Positions 1-12,498 are shown, counted from the first letter of the stretch. The stretch is DNA of 64,000 nucleotides from Ciona intestinalis (GCF_000224145.3 NC_020172.2:678023-742022); one strand, 5' to 3'. Notes: a model not told the origin generated them from the letters alone. A program made the numbers and translations.

Positions 1-3000
1 CCTCCTATAGTAGTTCCACTTGAACTGTATGATGGAGGTTGACCATTTGAACTTTGCGTTGGGGCAGCGGAGCATACTGAAATAAACAGTAGAATATTAA
101 TGCCTTATACTCGATTTAAACAATTTTTATTTACCTGCTGAACATTGTGGTGATGTGCTGGGATTCCATGTTCCTGCATTACATGTCAATGTTCCAGTTG
201 TACCAGCTGGAAACCGATTTGGAGGTGTACAAGTGTATGTTGCAACCGTTCCACTTTTATAATTGTTACTACCAATGGTCCCTGGTGCATAAGTAGGTGG
301 GATACCATTTGCCATTTCAGTTGGAGCAGTAGAGCATACTTGAAAACAAAGAAAATGTAACTTGTTTGTACTTTAAAGGTATTTCCAAACTGTTGATAAA
401 GTAACACACCTGCACTACATGTAGGTGATACTGTTTTCTCCCATGCACCAGGACTGACACTTCCACAAGTAAGTGTATCACTCTCCGTAGTAGCAAATGC
501 AAATGCTCCAGAACAAGTATAAACAGCAGTGGTTCCTTTTTTATATGTTGTAGTTCCAGTGATAACAGCAGGTGAGTAGTTTGGCCCTCCACTATTTGTT
601 TGGGGAGTAGGTGCAGCACTACAAACTAAAATCAAAGCAAAACTATAGATATGTTTTACCTGTCTACAGTTGGTGACTTACAGTTGAGTTTCAGTGACCT
701 GTTATCTGTATACTTCTTTTACTGTTTGTATGTTGTTGCTGCGTACTGACTTGTATGGTAAAGTGTTAATGCGTTTTATTAAACTGTTTCTTTGCGTTTT
801 ATCGCATCAAATAACCATTAATTTTAATTGTAATAAGCAGCGTCATGCACGAAGCAACCGTTTTTTTCCCAACTTCTAGTTTACCTTGGAAACAAGATGG
901 TGCTGTACTTGGAGACCACTGTCCATTTGACATGCAAGTAATGAAATCATCTCCACCAGCTATATGAGATCCTTGATTACAGGTATAGGTAGCAGTCGTT
1001 CCAACCACGTAGTTCTGCGATCCAGTGATTGGATTATTGGAGTAAACAGGTGCATTGCAACATGAATCTGATGGTGCTGATGTACATGACGATACTGTTA
1101 ATCGGTAAAAAATCTGATTATTTCTGTGATATTCAATTTTAACTGAATATATTTATTCGAAGAATTATATAAAATTCTAAAACAATCAAATAGTTCAGCA
1201 CATTGTCTGCTATATGCAATGTGTGAGGTATTGTTTCTTTTAGGGTTAAACGATTTTGGTTACTGTGGTCAAGACTTTATAGTGTGTCAAAGCGTTATTC
1301 TGATCGTTTTATTATAGTAGTTTTCATATGCCATTAAACTGTGTGTTAAGAAATCCTACACCAGTCTGGTCAGTTGCGGTAGGCCGAGCAGCGTCCTGGA
1401 CCACACTTTACGTAACAAATGCAAGTGATTAAGTGTAAAAACACAATTCTCTAAGATTGCATGTGTTGTAATATTTAGAATATCCAAACCTGGGACACAG
1501 ATTGGTGCGTTTTGTGGGTTCCATGTTCCACTTGGTGTACATGTTAGTGTTCCTGTCACACCAGTGGGAAATATATGGTTTTGTATACAGGTGTATGTTG
1601 CTGTTGTTCCAGCCAAATAAGTGTTGAGGTTGCCAACCACAACAGGTTGATTATTGTAACTGGGGTCACCTGTGTTGGCTGTTTTTTGTGGTGCAGACTG
1701 ACAATCTGAAAAACAACAGTTTTTGGCTTTTTTTTTAGTTTGTTTTTCCTTTTTTTAATGTGATAATTCTAATTCACCATAGAAGTAAACTTAAAAATCT
1801 GTTTTTTAAATTTAAATTTAAAAAAGAGAACAGTTTGGTATGTTCACAAAAGCGACTGTCAAAAAAGCAAATTTGATCAGGGTTATGAACAGAATCAGGA
1901 TTAAAGTGGTTTCTACAAAAGCATGTATTGTCATGCTTTTTAAATTTTTAAACTGTTTATTATAATTTCCATGAGCGTACTTGGTTGGCATGTGTTTTCC
2001 GTTGGGACAACAAAACTGAGAGATGCGGGGCATGTTAAGGTGGCAGTACCAGCCGAGTTGAACGCATATCCTTGTATGCAGGAGTAGGTAACTGTGCTGC
2101 CAACAGCAATAAACTGGTCAGGTGGTTGAATAATTCCATTTGGAATATCAGGTGGTCGTGGACAACCTAAAACAGAAACCTTTTTTAAAAAGTTTGTTCC
2201 TTTATGAAAACAAGTTTGTTTCATTCACAAAATAACATTAAACTATTAAAAGTTAATTTAATAAACTGTTTGCTGTTTTTTTAAAAAAAATATTTTATTT
2301 GTGTTCACTTACCACTCACACAGGCAGGTGCCACACTTGGAGACCATAAACCAGTTGTAAGGCAGGTTAATGTATTTGAAACTGTAGATGGGAATGCAAA
2401 GTTTGCATTGCAACTATAAATAGCATTAGTTCCTGGGGAGTAAGTGTTAGAACCGCTTATAATTGTTGTGCTGTATCCTGGAGGCGATCCATTTGTTCCT
2501 TCTGGTGGTGCAGCTTGGCAATCTAACCATATTTTTTATATTAAAATATAATGTTTAAAGTTTACAGTAAATTGAAATAAATTTCCGCGTACACATATTT
2601 TTGATCGTTTGGTAATTAATTACATAAATTAACCATACTTTTAAAGCAAATATTTCCGGGCGGAACTACAAAACTTAAAGTTGAAGGGCATGTGAGAACA
2701 GCTTGGCCAGCAGGGTTGAAAGTGTATCCAGAGTTGCAAGTGTAAGTGATGCTTCCACCAACTGGAATTGATGCATCAGCTGGTGTGATTTCACCATTCA
2801 AAATATTAGCCGGCCGTGGACATCCTAGTTATCAAGGAAAGATACAATTAGAGTATGTTTAACACAGTTGCTTGTACCAAACATTAAAATTAGAAGAAAA
2901 CAAGTTTTTATAAATAATGTATTTGTTGATAAGATGGGTATATTAATTGTTGAGATAAAAATGATTTATATTAAAAATTATGTTTTGCCTGTGTTTTATC

Positions 3001-4370
3001 AAAACACTTAAAGCCCAACTACCAACCTTGTGCACAAATTGGAGCAGTAGCAGAACTCCAAGTACCAGTGGTTGAACAAGTTAAGGTTGCTACTGTGCCA
3101 AGTGGAAAAGCATAATTGGGGCCACATGTATAGGTGGCTGTTGTTCCAGGTGGGAAAGAGGTTGTAGATGGTGGATTGTAAGTTGGAGCAAAACCATTTG
3201 CACTTGGTGGAGGTGCACTCTGGCAGTCTGAATTGGAGGATAACAAAACATGTTTATTTAAATCTCTATAAAACACACTTGAATCAATGAAACTTATTTA
3301 TCCTTACAGAATGCGACAGTCAATACAACTCTGGTGTTCTGTATTATACAACTTGTTCGTGCTAAGGAGTTACAATGTATGTAAATTTGTTAGTAATTAT
3401 TTTGGGGGGAACTTTTTATAATATATGACTGACAATTTAGACAACACTAAAGCACCACTGGGTTGAAATAATTACTTATGTGTCTTGCCCAAGTACACAT
3501 ACTGAAAACAATAGAAGCAGCAATGAGCATTCAACCTTTACACACTATTACCTGAAAAGTGAAACAATTAAAAATAAGATTTGAAGTATTTTTAAGCACT
3601 AGTGTAAGATCCAAGACAGTATATAATAAAGATTTTTTTTTTATCTGAACATTAGATAATTAAACACTGTTGTAGAGTTGTGGCGTACTTTTTTGACAAG
3701 TATTTGTTGATGGAACAGTAAAGATCTGAGTGGGAGGGCAAGCCAATTTATAAGTTCCTTGTGGATTGAATGTATAGCCGGTGTTACATGTGTAGGTAAC
3801 AGCACTACCAACCGCGATGTATGCATCTGGTGGTGTAATAACACCATTAGGAATATCTGGGGGCCTTGGACATCCTGTAATTAAGTCATTTTAACTGGTT
3901 GAGTACATAAAAGTCACTATATAATATTTGCTGCTGTATTTGGCATGTTTTTTTTATACATATTGCATAAGCAGAATTTTGCTAAATAAGGAAACATGAA
4001 ATTTATGGTTGTAATATAGATGGTGAATCGTAACACATAAAGCGACGTACCAGCAACAAACTTCATAAGCATTGTAATTGATTTTGCTTAATAGTAAACA
4101 TCGATTGTTGTTATCGCAGGCTAAACTCAAAAAATTTTTGCATACTGTATTCACAGTATGTGCATATCTGTAGGTTACACTACTAACCTTGTACACAGGT
4201 TGCACTAAGGATGGTAAACTGGCCAGTACTTAAACAAATTATGGTGTTTCCTCCTTGCAAGGCATAGTTCCCATTACAGGTGTAGGTTATAATTTCATTA
4301 ATGTCGTAGATAGGAGGTGTTCTGATTGGTGTATATCCCCCATTCAATAATGTAGGAGGGTTTTGACACT
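1..4370 (-). repeat. Array of 11 one-exon sushi domains in two alternating subtypes
   Basis: Subtype A exons (3689-3874, 2639-2824, 1981-2166) are all exactly 186 bp, start GCPRPP or GCPRPA and lack the usual Trp before the last Cys. Subtype B exons (3027-3227, 2313-2522, 1490-1705, 885-1094, 410-625, 135-338, 1-76) are 201-216 bp and, where complete, usually keep the Trp (for example GTW and GQW). The order A-B-A-B-A-B followed by B-B-B-B suggests pairwise duplication and then B-only expansion. The first exon (4188-4370) is divergent. Confidence 0.85.
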
Positions 4371-7300
4371 CTAATAAACAGTCAATGTTAGGCCTATATA
4401 AATGAGAAGTTTAGTTGTTTGGGAAAGTAGTCATAAGCATATGGTTAAATAATTTTGTAAGTTTATTTTTGATTACTACCACAGTGGACAGTAACAGAGT
4501 ATAAAAACATGTACCATCTTACCCCTACCTGTTATATATAGTTTTATACATAGTACAGTTTTATACATATCACAGCTCATGATTATGACATTCCAGCAAC
4601 TTACTATTTTCACAGTTGGGCCCAGCAATAGAAGAAAGACAGTTACATCGATAACCATTTAACAAGTTAGTGCATATTCCACCATTCTGGCATGGATTTG
4701 ACAAGCACTCATCAATATCTAAAGATAATAAGATTAATTTTCCACAGCCAGTACCTAAAGTGAAAGTTTCTAAGCAGTGTTAGACAGCATTATTATGATT
4801 CTTCAGTCAGTAAAAATTTATACACGGGTATATAGTCAGCAAGTCGGCATTGCCTTTTGAAGCGTACACGCAACAAAAGGAGTATAAATTTAATGTTTTA
4901 GGTTTACTTGCACAAGCATAGAATCGTTCTCATTACGAACATAGTCGTTTATTGTCAACTTATCACTGCCCATCTTTAAAAAGCTTTGTTGGGCAGATAA
5001 CAAATATTGTAGTGGAGTACATGCAGTTAAACTTGTAGGTTTGTTTTGCAACCTTAATGGTTCAAATTTTAACAGCCATGGATTTAAGATTTATATGACA
5101 ATGTGAGAACATTGTACGTGACGATAGTATGTGTGACTTGCTTATATGTGGAAAATACACACACTTACCTTCGCATTTAGGTGGGTTTCTGAATCCTGGC
5201 CTACACCGTTGACGCAGGTAAATAACTAGAAATATTGACAGGTGATAGTTATCAATGATTTTTGTTGTTAAATTCTAATAATTAAATAGTTGTTGGAGGT
5301 TTTGTGCTTGCTTGCTTGCTTCACATCATATTTTACTAAACTTTATACGAATTTAATTGAAATGGGAAATAGTTGTCGTTTAAAGTAGTAAAGACAGTTA
5401 GGCTAAAGGTTAACTGAATTGCCTGGGGGATTTAACAACGTTACATATGGTGTAATATTTACTTCAAATTAAGGGATATAAGTTTTGACGTAAGCTTTGT
5501 AACTGATACACGCACATCAATTTGAAGGGTTACAGCTACAAGATTGTTAATGATTTCTAGCTTGAAAGTCGCTGCATACCTTTTCGGTAGCGTGAGCTGC
5601 CCTCGGGACTGTATTTTAACCGACTTTGCGTTTGTTCTTTAACGCAGCTATATGTAACCGCTAACGTATGCTTGCAATATGGTATTATAGTTACCGTTAT
5701 TTGTCGCATGGTAGCACGTACGTGTACTTGCATCCCAGCAGCATTTCCATCTAATGCAACTTCCCCTGTGGCAATGAGAGAAACGTTTCAAAACAAATCG
5801 TCGGGTTATTTAGAAGCGGTGGGCGACGCCTTTGCATGCGCTGTGTTATTTGTTTATACGAAAGGCACGTCATGTTCAAGTTGAAGCAATATCAAGTCGG
5901 TCAAAAAGGTCAGAGAACAGACCGTTGGATATGAAAACGCTATAATAATTATCATCGTGTCGTCACGCAAGCTTCTGACGTGGTTTAATTCACACGCGAA
6001 GTGTTGTGTTGTAACAATCCGATATCCGGTTATTTTCCGCGCTTAGTAGTATCCAAAAATGCGTTAAATAAGGCACCACACCTCGGCTATACATTACGTG
6101 ATTTTTAGACAGTTACATATTTTAAGCAGCATAAAAAGATAAGAAGTACCTGGTTGTGTAAGCCGGATTACCGCATGTATTTCCAACGTTGGCTGGGTTG
6201 CAAGTATTAAGTACTTGGGATCCTGGGTAATCAGGCTCGCCGCCGGCAAATAAGAGTCCTGTACGTGTATTGGTTAAAACTGCACATTAAATTTCGTTTA
6301 AACATTTAAAGGATTGCATTCTCATCTCATATAAGGTGATGTCTCATACTAAAACTTAAAATTATACAAAACTTTTAGGTAGTATATGGTGGGGAAAATG
6401 AAACACCGTTTCATCCTCTTTTTTGTCCCATTTACTAGTAAACAAAGAACATTAGGAAACTGTGAAACTGTACCTTCATGACTTTCATGAATCGTTGTTA
6501 ATTGTTTAAAACACGATCGGGATATTTATACATTATGTGATGAAGATGGCCAGTCTCCCCCATCCTACTATTTATATATATAGCCTATCATATCGCGTAA
6601 GCTAATTGCACAAAGTTTAATCAGAAAAAATGGTATTTCCATAAGATATAGATGGTTATAACTTACGTGGACTATTCGGGTTTACCGTTCTGTTCGCAGC
6701 ACGATCTGAAACAGAGAGTACTTTACATATACGTTTTGCGGGAATGCTGATTATTTTTACTGACGTCAATATGCAAATAGTTTAGCTGTATATAAGCATA
6801 CACTCGACATATCAGACCAGTATAAGCGAAGTGCACCGCAGTATATGAAATATGTTTGTAGGCTACAATAATCTTTATAGGTAGTTTATTAAAAAAAAGC
6901 GAAATCTACTTGGTCAAATTAAAATACGAAATTTATCATGATGTTGTAGTTGGTACCGAATCTTACTTGATACGAAAAGCAGATAAAGGTAGTTCGTTCC
7001 GAATTCTCTCCACAAAGTAAGAAGAGTAAAATAGTTTATCCCGTATAGTTCTGTAAGTCAAAATAATAGTTTAGCACAGAAAACAATCCAGAATGCTTGC
7101 AGAGAATAGAGTACGATGGGGTAAGATTGGGCATGGTTGCACTCTGTTTTGTCGCCACAATTATTCGTAAACTAAGAATATTTAAAAAATATATAGTAGG
7201 TTGGGGGAAGATGGGACACCTTTTCATTCTATTTTCTCGCCTCCTTTGGTAGTAAATGAAGAAAATTCAAGGAATTATAAAACTGTATCTTCACGACTCC

Positions 7301-9066
7301 CACAGACAGCTGTTAAATGTTTAAAACACGATCTGGATACTTGAATATTTTGTGCTTAAGGTGTCCCATCTTTCCCCACCCTACTATATACATAACCGTG
7401 CGCTCTAGACTCTGAAAGAGCGTTGTTAAATGCTGTGTGCTGAAGGTGTCCTGTCTTACCCCACACTACTATATTTAGTTGTCATATAAAATATGAATGA
7501 ATAACTTTTGTCCTCGCGCAGCAACGCAATGACAGTCGTTATAACACGCGGGTGTTAAGTTTCACACCTCGTGCCAGCTTGTGAGTTACTACGTATAGTA
7601 GGGTGGGGGAAGATGGGACACATGTTCATTCTTATTTCTCGTCTAGTTTGGTGGTAAACAAAAAACATTCAAAGAATTATAAAACCGTTTTCTCAGGACT
7701 TCCATGGACCGTTTTTTATTGTTTAAAACACGATTAGGATATTTAGATACTGTGTGCTAAAGGTGTCCCATCTTTCCCCACTCTACTATATTATATATGT
7801 AACTTTTGGGGTAATTATTTTTGTGGATTTTTCATAATATGTTGCTGACAGTTTAAACATCCTATAAAGTATAGAGGGACATATAATACGTCCGATATGT
7901 CATTTTGTTTTGTAGCAAAAATGTCCTTTTATAGTTTATACCTTCGTATATCAGCGCTAGTGCTGTACGTGCATCTACGCCTTGATTTTGCAGCATGGCG
8001 AAAACTTGTAAAGCGGTCATGGTCGCAGATCGTGGAGTGGGAGACGGAGTACTTGGGGGTTGTGACTGTGATCTTTCCTGCGACTCAAATCCCAACAGTC
8101 TTGCTTAAAAGAATATAGAAACACGTGACGTGAGTATAAGAATATATATGCAAAAGCGATGAAGTAATTTAAAAAAATAAAACCTAAAGCTTGTTCATGC
8201 AACATAACATACCTCACACGCAAAGCGTACAATTAAATTAGTGAACAGTCATTTTCGGTTCATGTCTATACGTGTTCTGTTACGCCAGTTAATTATAAAT
8301 GCGAAACAAACTCAGTGAAACCCTTCTATGCAAACGGAGCATTTTAAACAAGAAAATCTTACTACGATTTCTATTTGACAAAATAAGCCTACCTCTGAAG
8401 TAACACATGAGTCTCGGGTGCGTACTGCCTCCATCGTAGCAACATCCCCTGGATAAACGGGTAAATGTAATCTAGAATTTGGAAACTATGCATGTCTAGT
8501 GTAGTATGGGGTGGGGAACGTGAAACCTTTTTATTATATTTTCTCCTTTCATTTGTTAAAAAAAAAACAAAGAAGTAAACAAAGAACGTTCAAAGAGTTA
8601 TAAAACCTTATCCTCACGACTACCATAGACCATTGTTAATTGTTTAAAATACCATCAGGATGCTTGGATATTATGTGCTGAAGGTTTCCCCTCTTCCCCA
8701 CCCTACTTTATAAATGAATTTACAAAAAAGGAGCTTTATTACATTTATATTTTAACGTTCGTACACTGTGCATAAACCTAAGAACGGAGTTCGTTCGGTT
8801 AAAAACACAGGTACACGTTTTATATTGAATATTTTACAAGTTTATCCAACTTACCGTCCTTCGCAATCCGACCTAGCAATCCCGGTCGGGCCGCATTGTC
8901 TCTTGGATACAAGAGATATCCTACACGAGCCTTGCTGGGAATTTACTCCATTCACAGTTAGGCAAACTATAATCAGACTAAACAGCATAGTTCCGATTCC
9001 CAACTTGACTTGGGCATTCTTGACAGCGCGTTGCCTTGCTTTTCCACGTCCACTCAAATACATCAT
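1..9066 (-). CDS. Secreted trefoil-EGF-multi-sushi (CCP) protein, 3' end missing
   Basis: Exons in transcript order: 8855-9066, 8393-8448, 7942-8103, 6667-6705, 6150-6258, 5169-5200, 4605-4718, 4188-4370, 3689-3874, 3027-3227, 2639-2824, 2313-2522, 1981-2166, 1490-1705, 885-1094, 410-625, 135-338 and 1-76 (cut by the window edge). All junctions keep frame. Exons 1-2 encode a hydrophobic leader (LIIVCLTV) and a six-cysteine trefoil domain (CGPTGIA, GCCYDGG, MCYF). Exon 3 is a Ser/Pro-rich linker followed by a helix-like stretch. Exon 7 is one Ca-binding EGF (DIDEC). Exons 8-18 are each one sushi domain, all phase 1-1, which allows exon duplication. The start may be Met 9066 or, giving a cleaner signal peptide, Met 8988. 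Exon 6 (32 nt) has a weak acceptor and is the least certain. Such proteins are extracellular and adhesive or complement-like; the specific role is unknown. I recognise no named orthologue. Confidence 0.85.
4605..4718 (-). other. Ca-binding EGF domain exon of the sushi protein
   Basis: A single phase 1-1 exon encodes DIDEC, then NPCQNGGIC, then YRCNCL and GPNCE: six cysteines in EGF spacing with the N-terminal acidic Ca-binding consensus. It sits between the trefoil/linker part and the sushi array. Confidence 0.9.
6380..6572 (+). mobile_element. MITE copy, TA-flanked, ~200-bp family
   Basis: The family has inverted ends of the type TATAGTAGGGTGGGG at the left and CCCCACCCTACTATA at the right, no coding capacity, and an internal AAACAAAGAACATT block that sets orientation. 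It resembles the Ciona MITE described as Cimi-1 (name from memory). This copy is degenerate at its left end and lies in an intron of the sushi gene. Confidence 0.8.
7192..7389 (+). mobile_element. MITE copy, near full length
   Basis: Both inverted ends are intact across 198 bp. A partial second right end of the same family follows at 7421-7474. Confidence 0.88.
7421..7474 (+). mobile_element. MITE right-end fragment
   Basis: Only the last ~50 bp of the element remains, ending in CCCCACACTACTATAT. Confidence 0.7.
7493..7862 (-). mobile_element. tRNA-derived SINE fragment split by a MITE
   Basis: The tail side (ATGAATGAATAACTT, then a GACAGTCGTTATAACA block) occupies 7493-7593. The SINE body resumes at 7791-7862 (GTAATTATTTTTGTGG, GCTGACAGTTT) after the MITE. 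The tRNA-like head is missing. Confidence 0.7.
7594..7790 (+). mobile_element. MITE copy nested inside a SINE
   Basis: Intact ends (TATAGTAGGGTGGGG and CCACTCTACTATA) interrupt recognisable SINE sequence on both sides, so this MITE inserted after the SINE. Confidence 0.85.
8502..8710 (+). mobile_element. MITE copy in intron 1 of the sushi gene
   Basis: The left end is degenerate (TAGTATGGGGTGGGG) and the right end is good (TCCCCACCCTACTTTA). A poly-A stretch expands the interior. Confidence 0.8.
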
Positions 9067-10218
9067 ACTGATGGAGCTACAACAACTTTCATTTAAATGC
9101 AGCTTTCCAATAGCCAGCGATTGTGCCTTACTATCTAAAAAAACACAACAGTAATATGCCACCACGCGGCGTTGTATAATGTTTCGTTTTTATCCATAAT
9201 TATATTCTAAAGTGTCGGATCGTCGTAGCGCAAAAGTAAAAAAAAACGGATTTCCGCTCAGAGCTAATTTTCTCTTCATATATTAGCTTGCTTTATGCAG
9301 TTTCGGTTCAATTATAAATTTAAAATATTGTAGTATAAATTAATAATTCACAATGCTTAAGCACAAAATCAAAAACAACAAATTTTAAATTCTTAAGCTG
9401 ATGCGAGAAAAAGTTGCGTATTTCACCAACCCGCCCCAAGGGCAAATGTGATACTTGTCCCACCTGATGCTCGTAAATATGCCAAGCGGCGAATGGTACG
9501 TTCGATACGACGCTTGGTTAAGCGAAAAGCCGGAATTTCGGCATTTTCGTTGGTTGGGTACAGGCGAATAAGTACTACGATGCTGCATAATTAGACGGTA
9601 ACACCAATTTGCATTAAATTACCGGTCGTGTTTCCATATTTCTCTTCGCTGTAACTAAATTGCAGCTTAATTTAACTTATAATTAATCGATTTTAATCGC
9701 AAATATACATGTACCTTGGGTTTAAATCGAAAATTATCCCATCAGTTTCAATAATTTATACTTTCTTTTAACGACGGTATGCGCTAAAAATTCTTGTTTT
9801 TTAAATAACCCATACAATGGCTGACTACACCACAGATTCAATTAATGCGTATTGCCTAACAGATACGTACTAGATCTTCACCTTAATAATAACTATTTGA
9901 ACCTTTTGCTATCGCAGCAATTTTCTTTGATATCCGATCACTTTGTCTGACACATAGTTCATATTCTTTCGAGCTCTGTTTCGTTTAGCTTTAAATTCTA
10001 TTGGTCATTCACAAAATTTTCTTCTGTGCTTTACATAAGAGCAATGAATTACTAACCGGTTCGGGCACATTGAACTTTGGGGTAACTCAAGAGATATCTT
10101 CTAACGCGTGACGGAAGCGAGAATATAAGTTACATTTATTTATATGATATATGCGGCGTATCCTGACGCTTTTACGCCCTCTCGTGATAGCGCTTTAACC
10201 TATTGTAGTGTTTTTGTA

Positions 10219-10416
10219 TATAGTGGGGTGGGGGAAGACGGGATACCTTTAGCACATAATATCCAAATATCCTGATCGTGTTTTAACCAATTAACGTCGG
10301 TCTATGGAAGTCGTGAGAAAACGGATTTATAATTCTTTGAATGTTCTTTGTTTACTACTTAATGGGGCGAAAAAATAGAGCTTAAAGGTGTCCCATCTTC
10401 CTCCACCATACTGTAT
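10219..10416 (-). mobile_element. MITE copy, reverse orientation
   Basis: The left end is TATAGTGGGGTGGGGG and the interior (ACATAATATCC, CCTGATCGTG) reads opposite to most copies. It abuts the next MITE and shares its terminal TATAG. Confidence 0.85.
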
Positions 10417-10567
10417 AGTGGAAGGGGGGATATGGGACATTTTCTTGTCTTATTTAGTAAACAAAAAAACGTATACTCACGACTCCCACAGACCGTTGTT
10501 AACTGTTCAAAACACGGTCAGGATATTCGAATATTAAGGTGTCCCATATTGCCCCACCCTGCTATAT
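10414..10567 (+). mobile_element. MITE copy, internally deleted, abutting the previous one
   Basis: About 154 bp with both ends recognisable (TATAGTGGAAGGGGGGA and GCCCCACCCTGCTATA). Part of the AAACAAAGAACATT region is missing. Confidence 0.8.
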
Positions 10568-10935
10568 ATAACATAGTCTTCTTTGATCATGGTGAGAATG
10601 TAGTATTTGTAACATAGCTTGAATAGGATTTTGAGGCGTGTTTAGTTACAATTGATCCCGACACGATATGCAGTTACCACGAATAACTCATACCATGATA
10701 TTTGAACATGTTTTATTTATGTCGTGTTTATTTTTTTATCATATTTCTCGGTTTTAAGGCGTAGGTTATATATCGCCCGCGGCATGAACGTGATCTTTGG
10801 GTGTAGTATTAGAACATTTAAAAATTTTGCATTTTAAGCAATTTGCAATGCACTAATGGGGTCGTTTATACTGGTACTTTAATATTTTTTGAACTTAATT
10901 GATGTGAATATCAAACGATTGCAACTTTTGTGAAA

Positions 10936-11133
10936 TATAGTAGGGTGGGAGAAGATGGGACACCTTTTCATTCTATTTTCTTGTCACATTTGGTAGTAAA
11001 CAAAGAACATTTAAAGAACTATTAAACCGTATACTCATTACTCCAAAAGACCGTTGTTAATTGTTTAAAACACGATCACGATATTTAGATATTATGTGCT
11101 AAAGGTGTCCGATCTTCCCCCACTCTACTATAT
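10936..11133 (+). mobile_element. MITE copy flanked by 32-bp direct repeats
   Basis: Intact ends. The sequence TGAATATCAAACGATTG plus 15 further bases occurs on both sides (10904-10935 and 11133-11164) with two to three mismatches. Confidence 0.88.
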
Positions 11134-11230
11134 GAATATCAAACGATTGGAACTTTTGTGAAAAACAAAAGCCGCATATTTTAACGACGCACAAATTCGC
11201 TGCCATTCTTCGTGTCTTTTTTCTCAACAC

Positions 11231-11363
11231 CTCATTTTTGAAGCGTCATTCTTGTGACGTCATTTTTGTAGTGTCATTCTTGTGGCGTCATTTTTGTAGC
11301 GTCATTTTTGTGGTGTCATTTTTGTAGCATCATCTTGCAGCGACATTCTTGAAGCGTCTCATT
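11231..11363 (+). repeat. Minisatellite, ~17-18-bp units (GCGTCATTTTTGT type)
   Basis: About seven imperfect direct units vary around GTCATTTTTGTAGC. One variant creates a perfect TGACGTCA palindrome (11255-11262). Confidence 0.85.
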
Positions 11364-11424
11364 TTCTAACACGTAGCTAAACTACTGGTACGTATACACT
11401 TTAAGTGACTGTTTATATAAATGT

Positions 11425-11540
11425 AAGTGAATGAATGGATGTAACTTACTTTATCCTCGCGTGGCCGGAAAACGACAGTCGTTATCACACGGGTTTAACA
11501 CCTCGTGCCAGCTTACGAGTTGCCATGTATGTTACTTTGT
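11425..11540 (-). mobile_element. SINE tail part truncated by an assembly gap
   Basis: It begins GTGAATGAATGGATGTAAC and continues with the GACAGTCGTTATCACACGG block typical of the family, then runs into the gap. Confidence 0.8.
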
Positions 11541-11590
11541 NNNNNNNNNNNNNNNNNNNNNNNNNNNNNNNNNNNNNNNNNNNNNNNNNN
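11541..11590. other. Assembly gap (50 N)
   Basis: Fifty unknown bases inside SINE sequence. Any ORF crossing this position is an artefact. Confidence 1.
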
Positions 11591-11691
11591 CACAAAATGC
11601 CCAACACCGAACAGTCTCTGCCTACAAGCTATTGTACAATATCATTACTCATGTATCCGTAGCAGCCACAACGCTACATGGTAATAATGTA

Positions 11692-11882
11692 TATAGTAGA
11701 ATGGGGAAAGATGGGACACCTTTAGCATATACTATATATCCTTGTCGTTTTTTAAACAAATAACAAAGTTCTATGGAAGTTGTAAGGATACAGTTTTATA
11801 ACTCTTTGAATGTTTTTTGTTTACTACCAAATGCGACGACAGAATAGAATGAATAGATGTCCCATTTCCCCCACCCTACTAC
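11692..11882 (-). mobile_element. MITE copy, reverse orientation
   Basis: Ends TATAGTAGAATGGGG and TCCCCCACCCTACTACA. The interior contains the reverse form of the AAACAAAGAACATT block. Confidence 0.85.
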
Positions 11883-12302
11883 ACCCATCAAACAATAATC
11901 CTGTGAATTTTGGCGCATTTAATTTTACCAAAGTAGACCAACATTCGGTCTGAGTATGCACTGTCGATAATCTTGTAAGGAAATTAATTTATCATTTTAA
12001 TACTATAGTTTACAATTTTCCTTTTTATATAACCTGTCGCATACATATGACGATACGCAATCAGATAGCTTTCCTACCTTCGGAAAGTCGGATAAATGGT
12101 GAGCAATGTACAGTTAAGACAGGACAAATGGATTTTGGGCGTATCCAGGCCCCGATAGTAGTGATAAAATATTTGCTGTAAAAGCGTTAGCACAAACCCG
12201 CGATAGTTAAAGGTGTGTTGATTTTTTATCACTGTTCTATAGAGTAACCGTTCCAGCAACAAAAAATTATAGATTGGGGGTAGATGGGACACCATTTCAT
12301 TA

Positions 12303-12498
12303 TATAGTAGAGTTGGTAAAGCTGGGACACTTTTTTGTTCTATTTCCTCGTAATATTTGATAGTAAACAAAGAAAATTAAAATTACTGTAAAATCGTATC
12401 TTTACGACTCCCATGAACCGTTGTTAATTGTTAAAAATACGATCACGATATTTGCATAGTATGTGCTAACGGTGTCCCGTCTTTTCCCACCGTAGTAT
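12303..12498 (+). mobile_element. MITE copy preceded by a 33-bp left-end fragment
   Basis: A broken left end at 12268-12300 is followed directly by this nearly complete copy (TATAGTAGAGTTGG to TTTTCCCACCGTAGTA). Confidence 0.78.

Noticed and set aside
8768..9154. 128-codon plus-strand ORF
   Set aside because: Antisense to the trefoil/signal exon, which has six conserved cysteines and in-phase splice sites.
9385..9588. 67-codon minus-strand ORF
   Set aside because: GC-rich block resembling a repeat; no domain and no splice context.
11231..11363. CRISPR-like array
   Set aside because: Units are contiguous with no unique spacers, and the genome is animal; it is a minisatellite.
11431..11763. 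ORFs crossing the 50-N gap
   Set aside because: They exist only because N is read as open; the flanks are SINE and MITE sequence.
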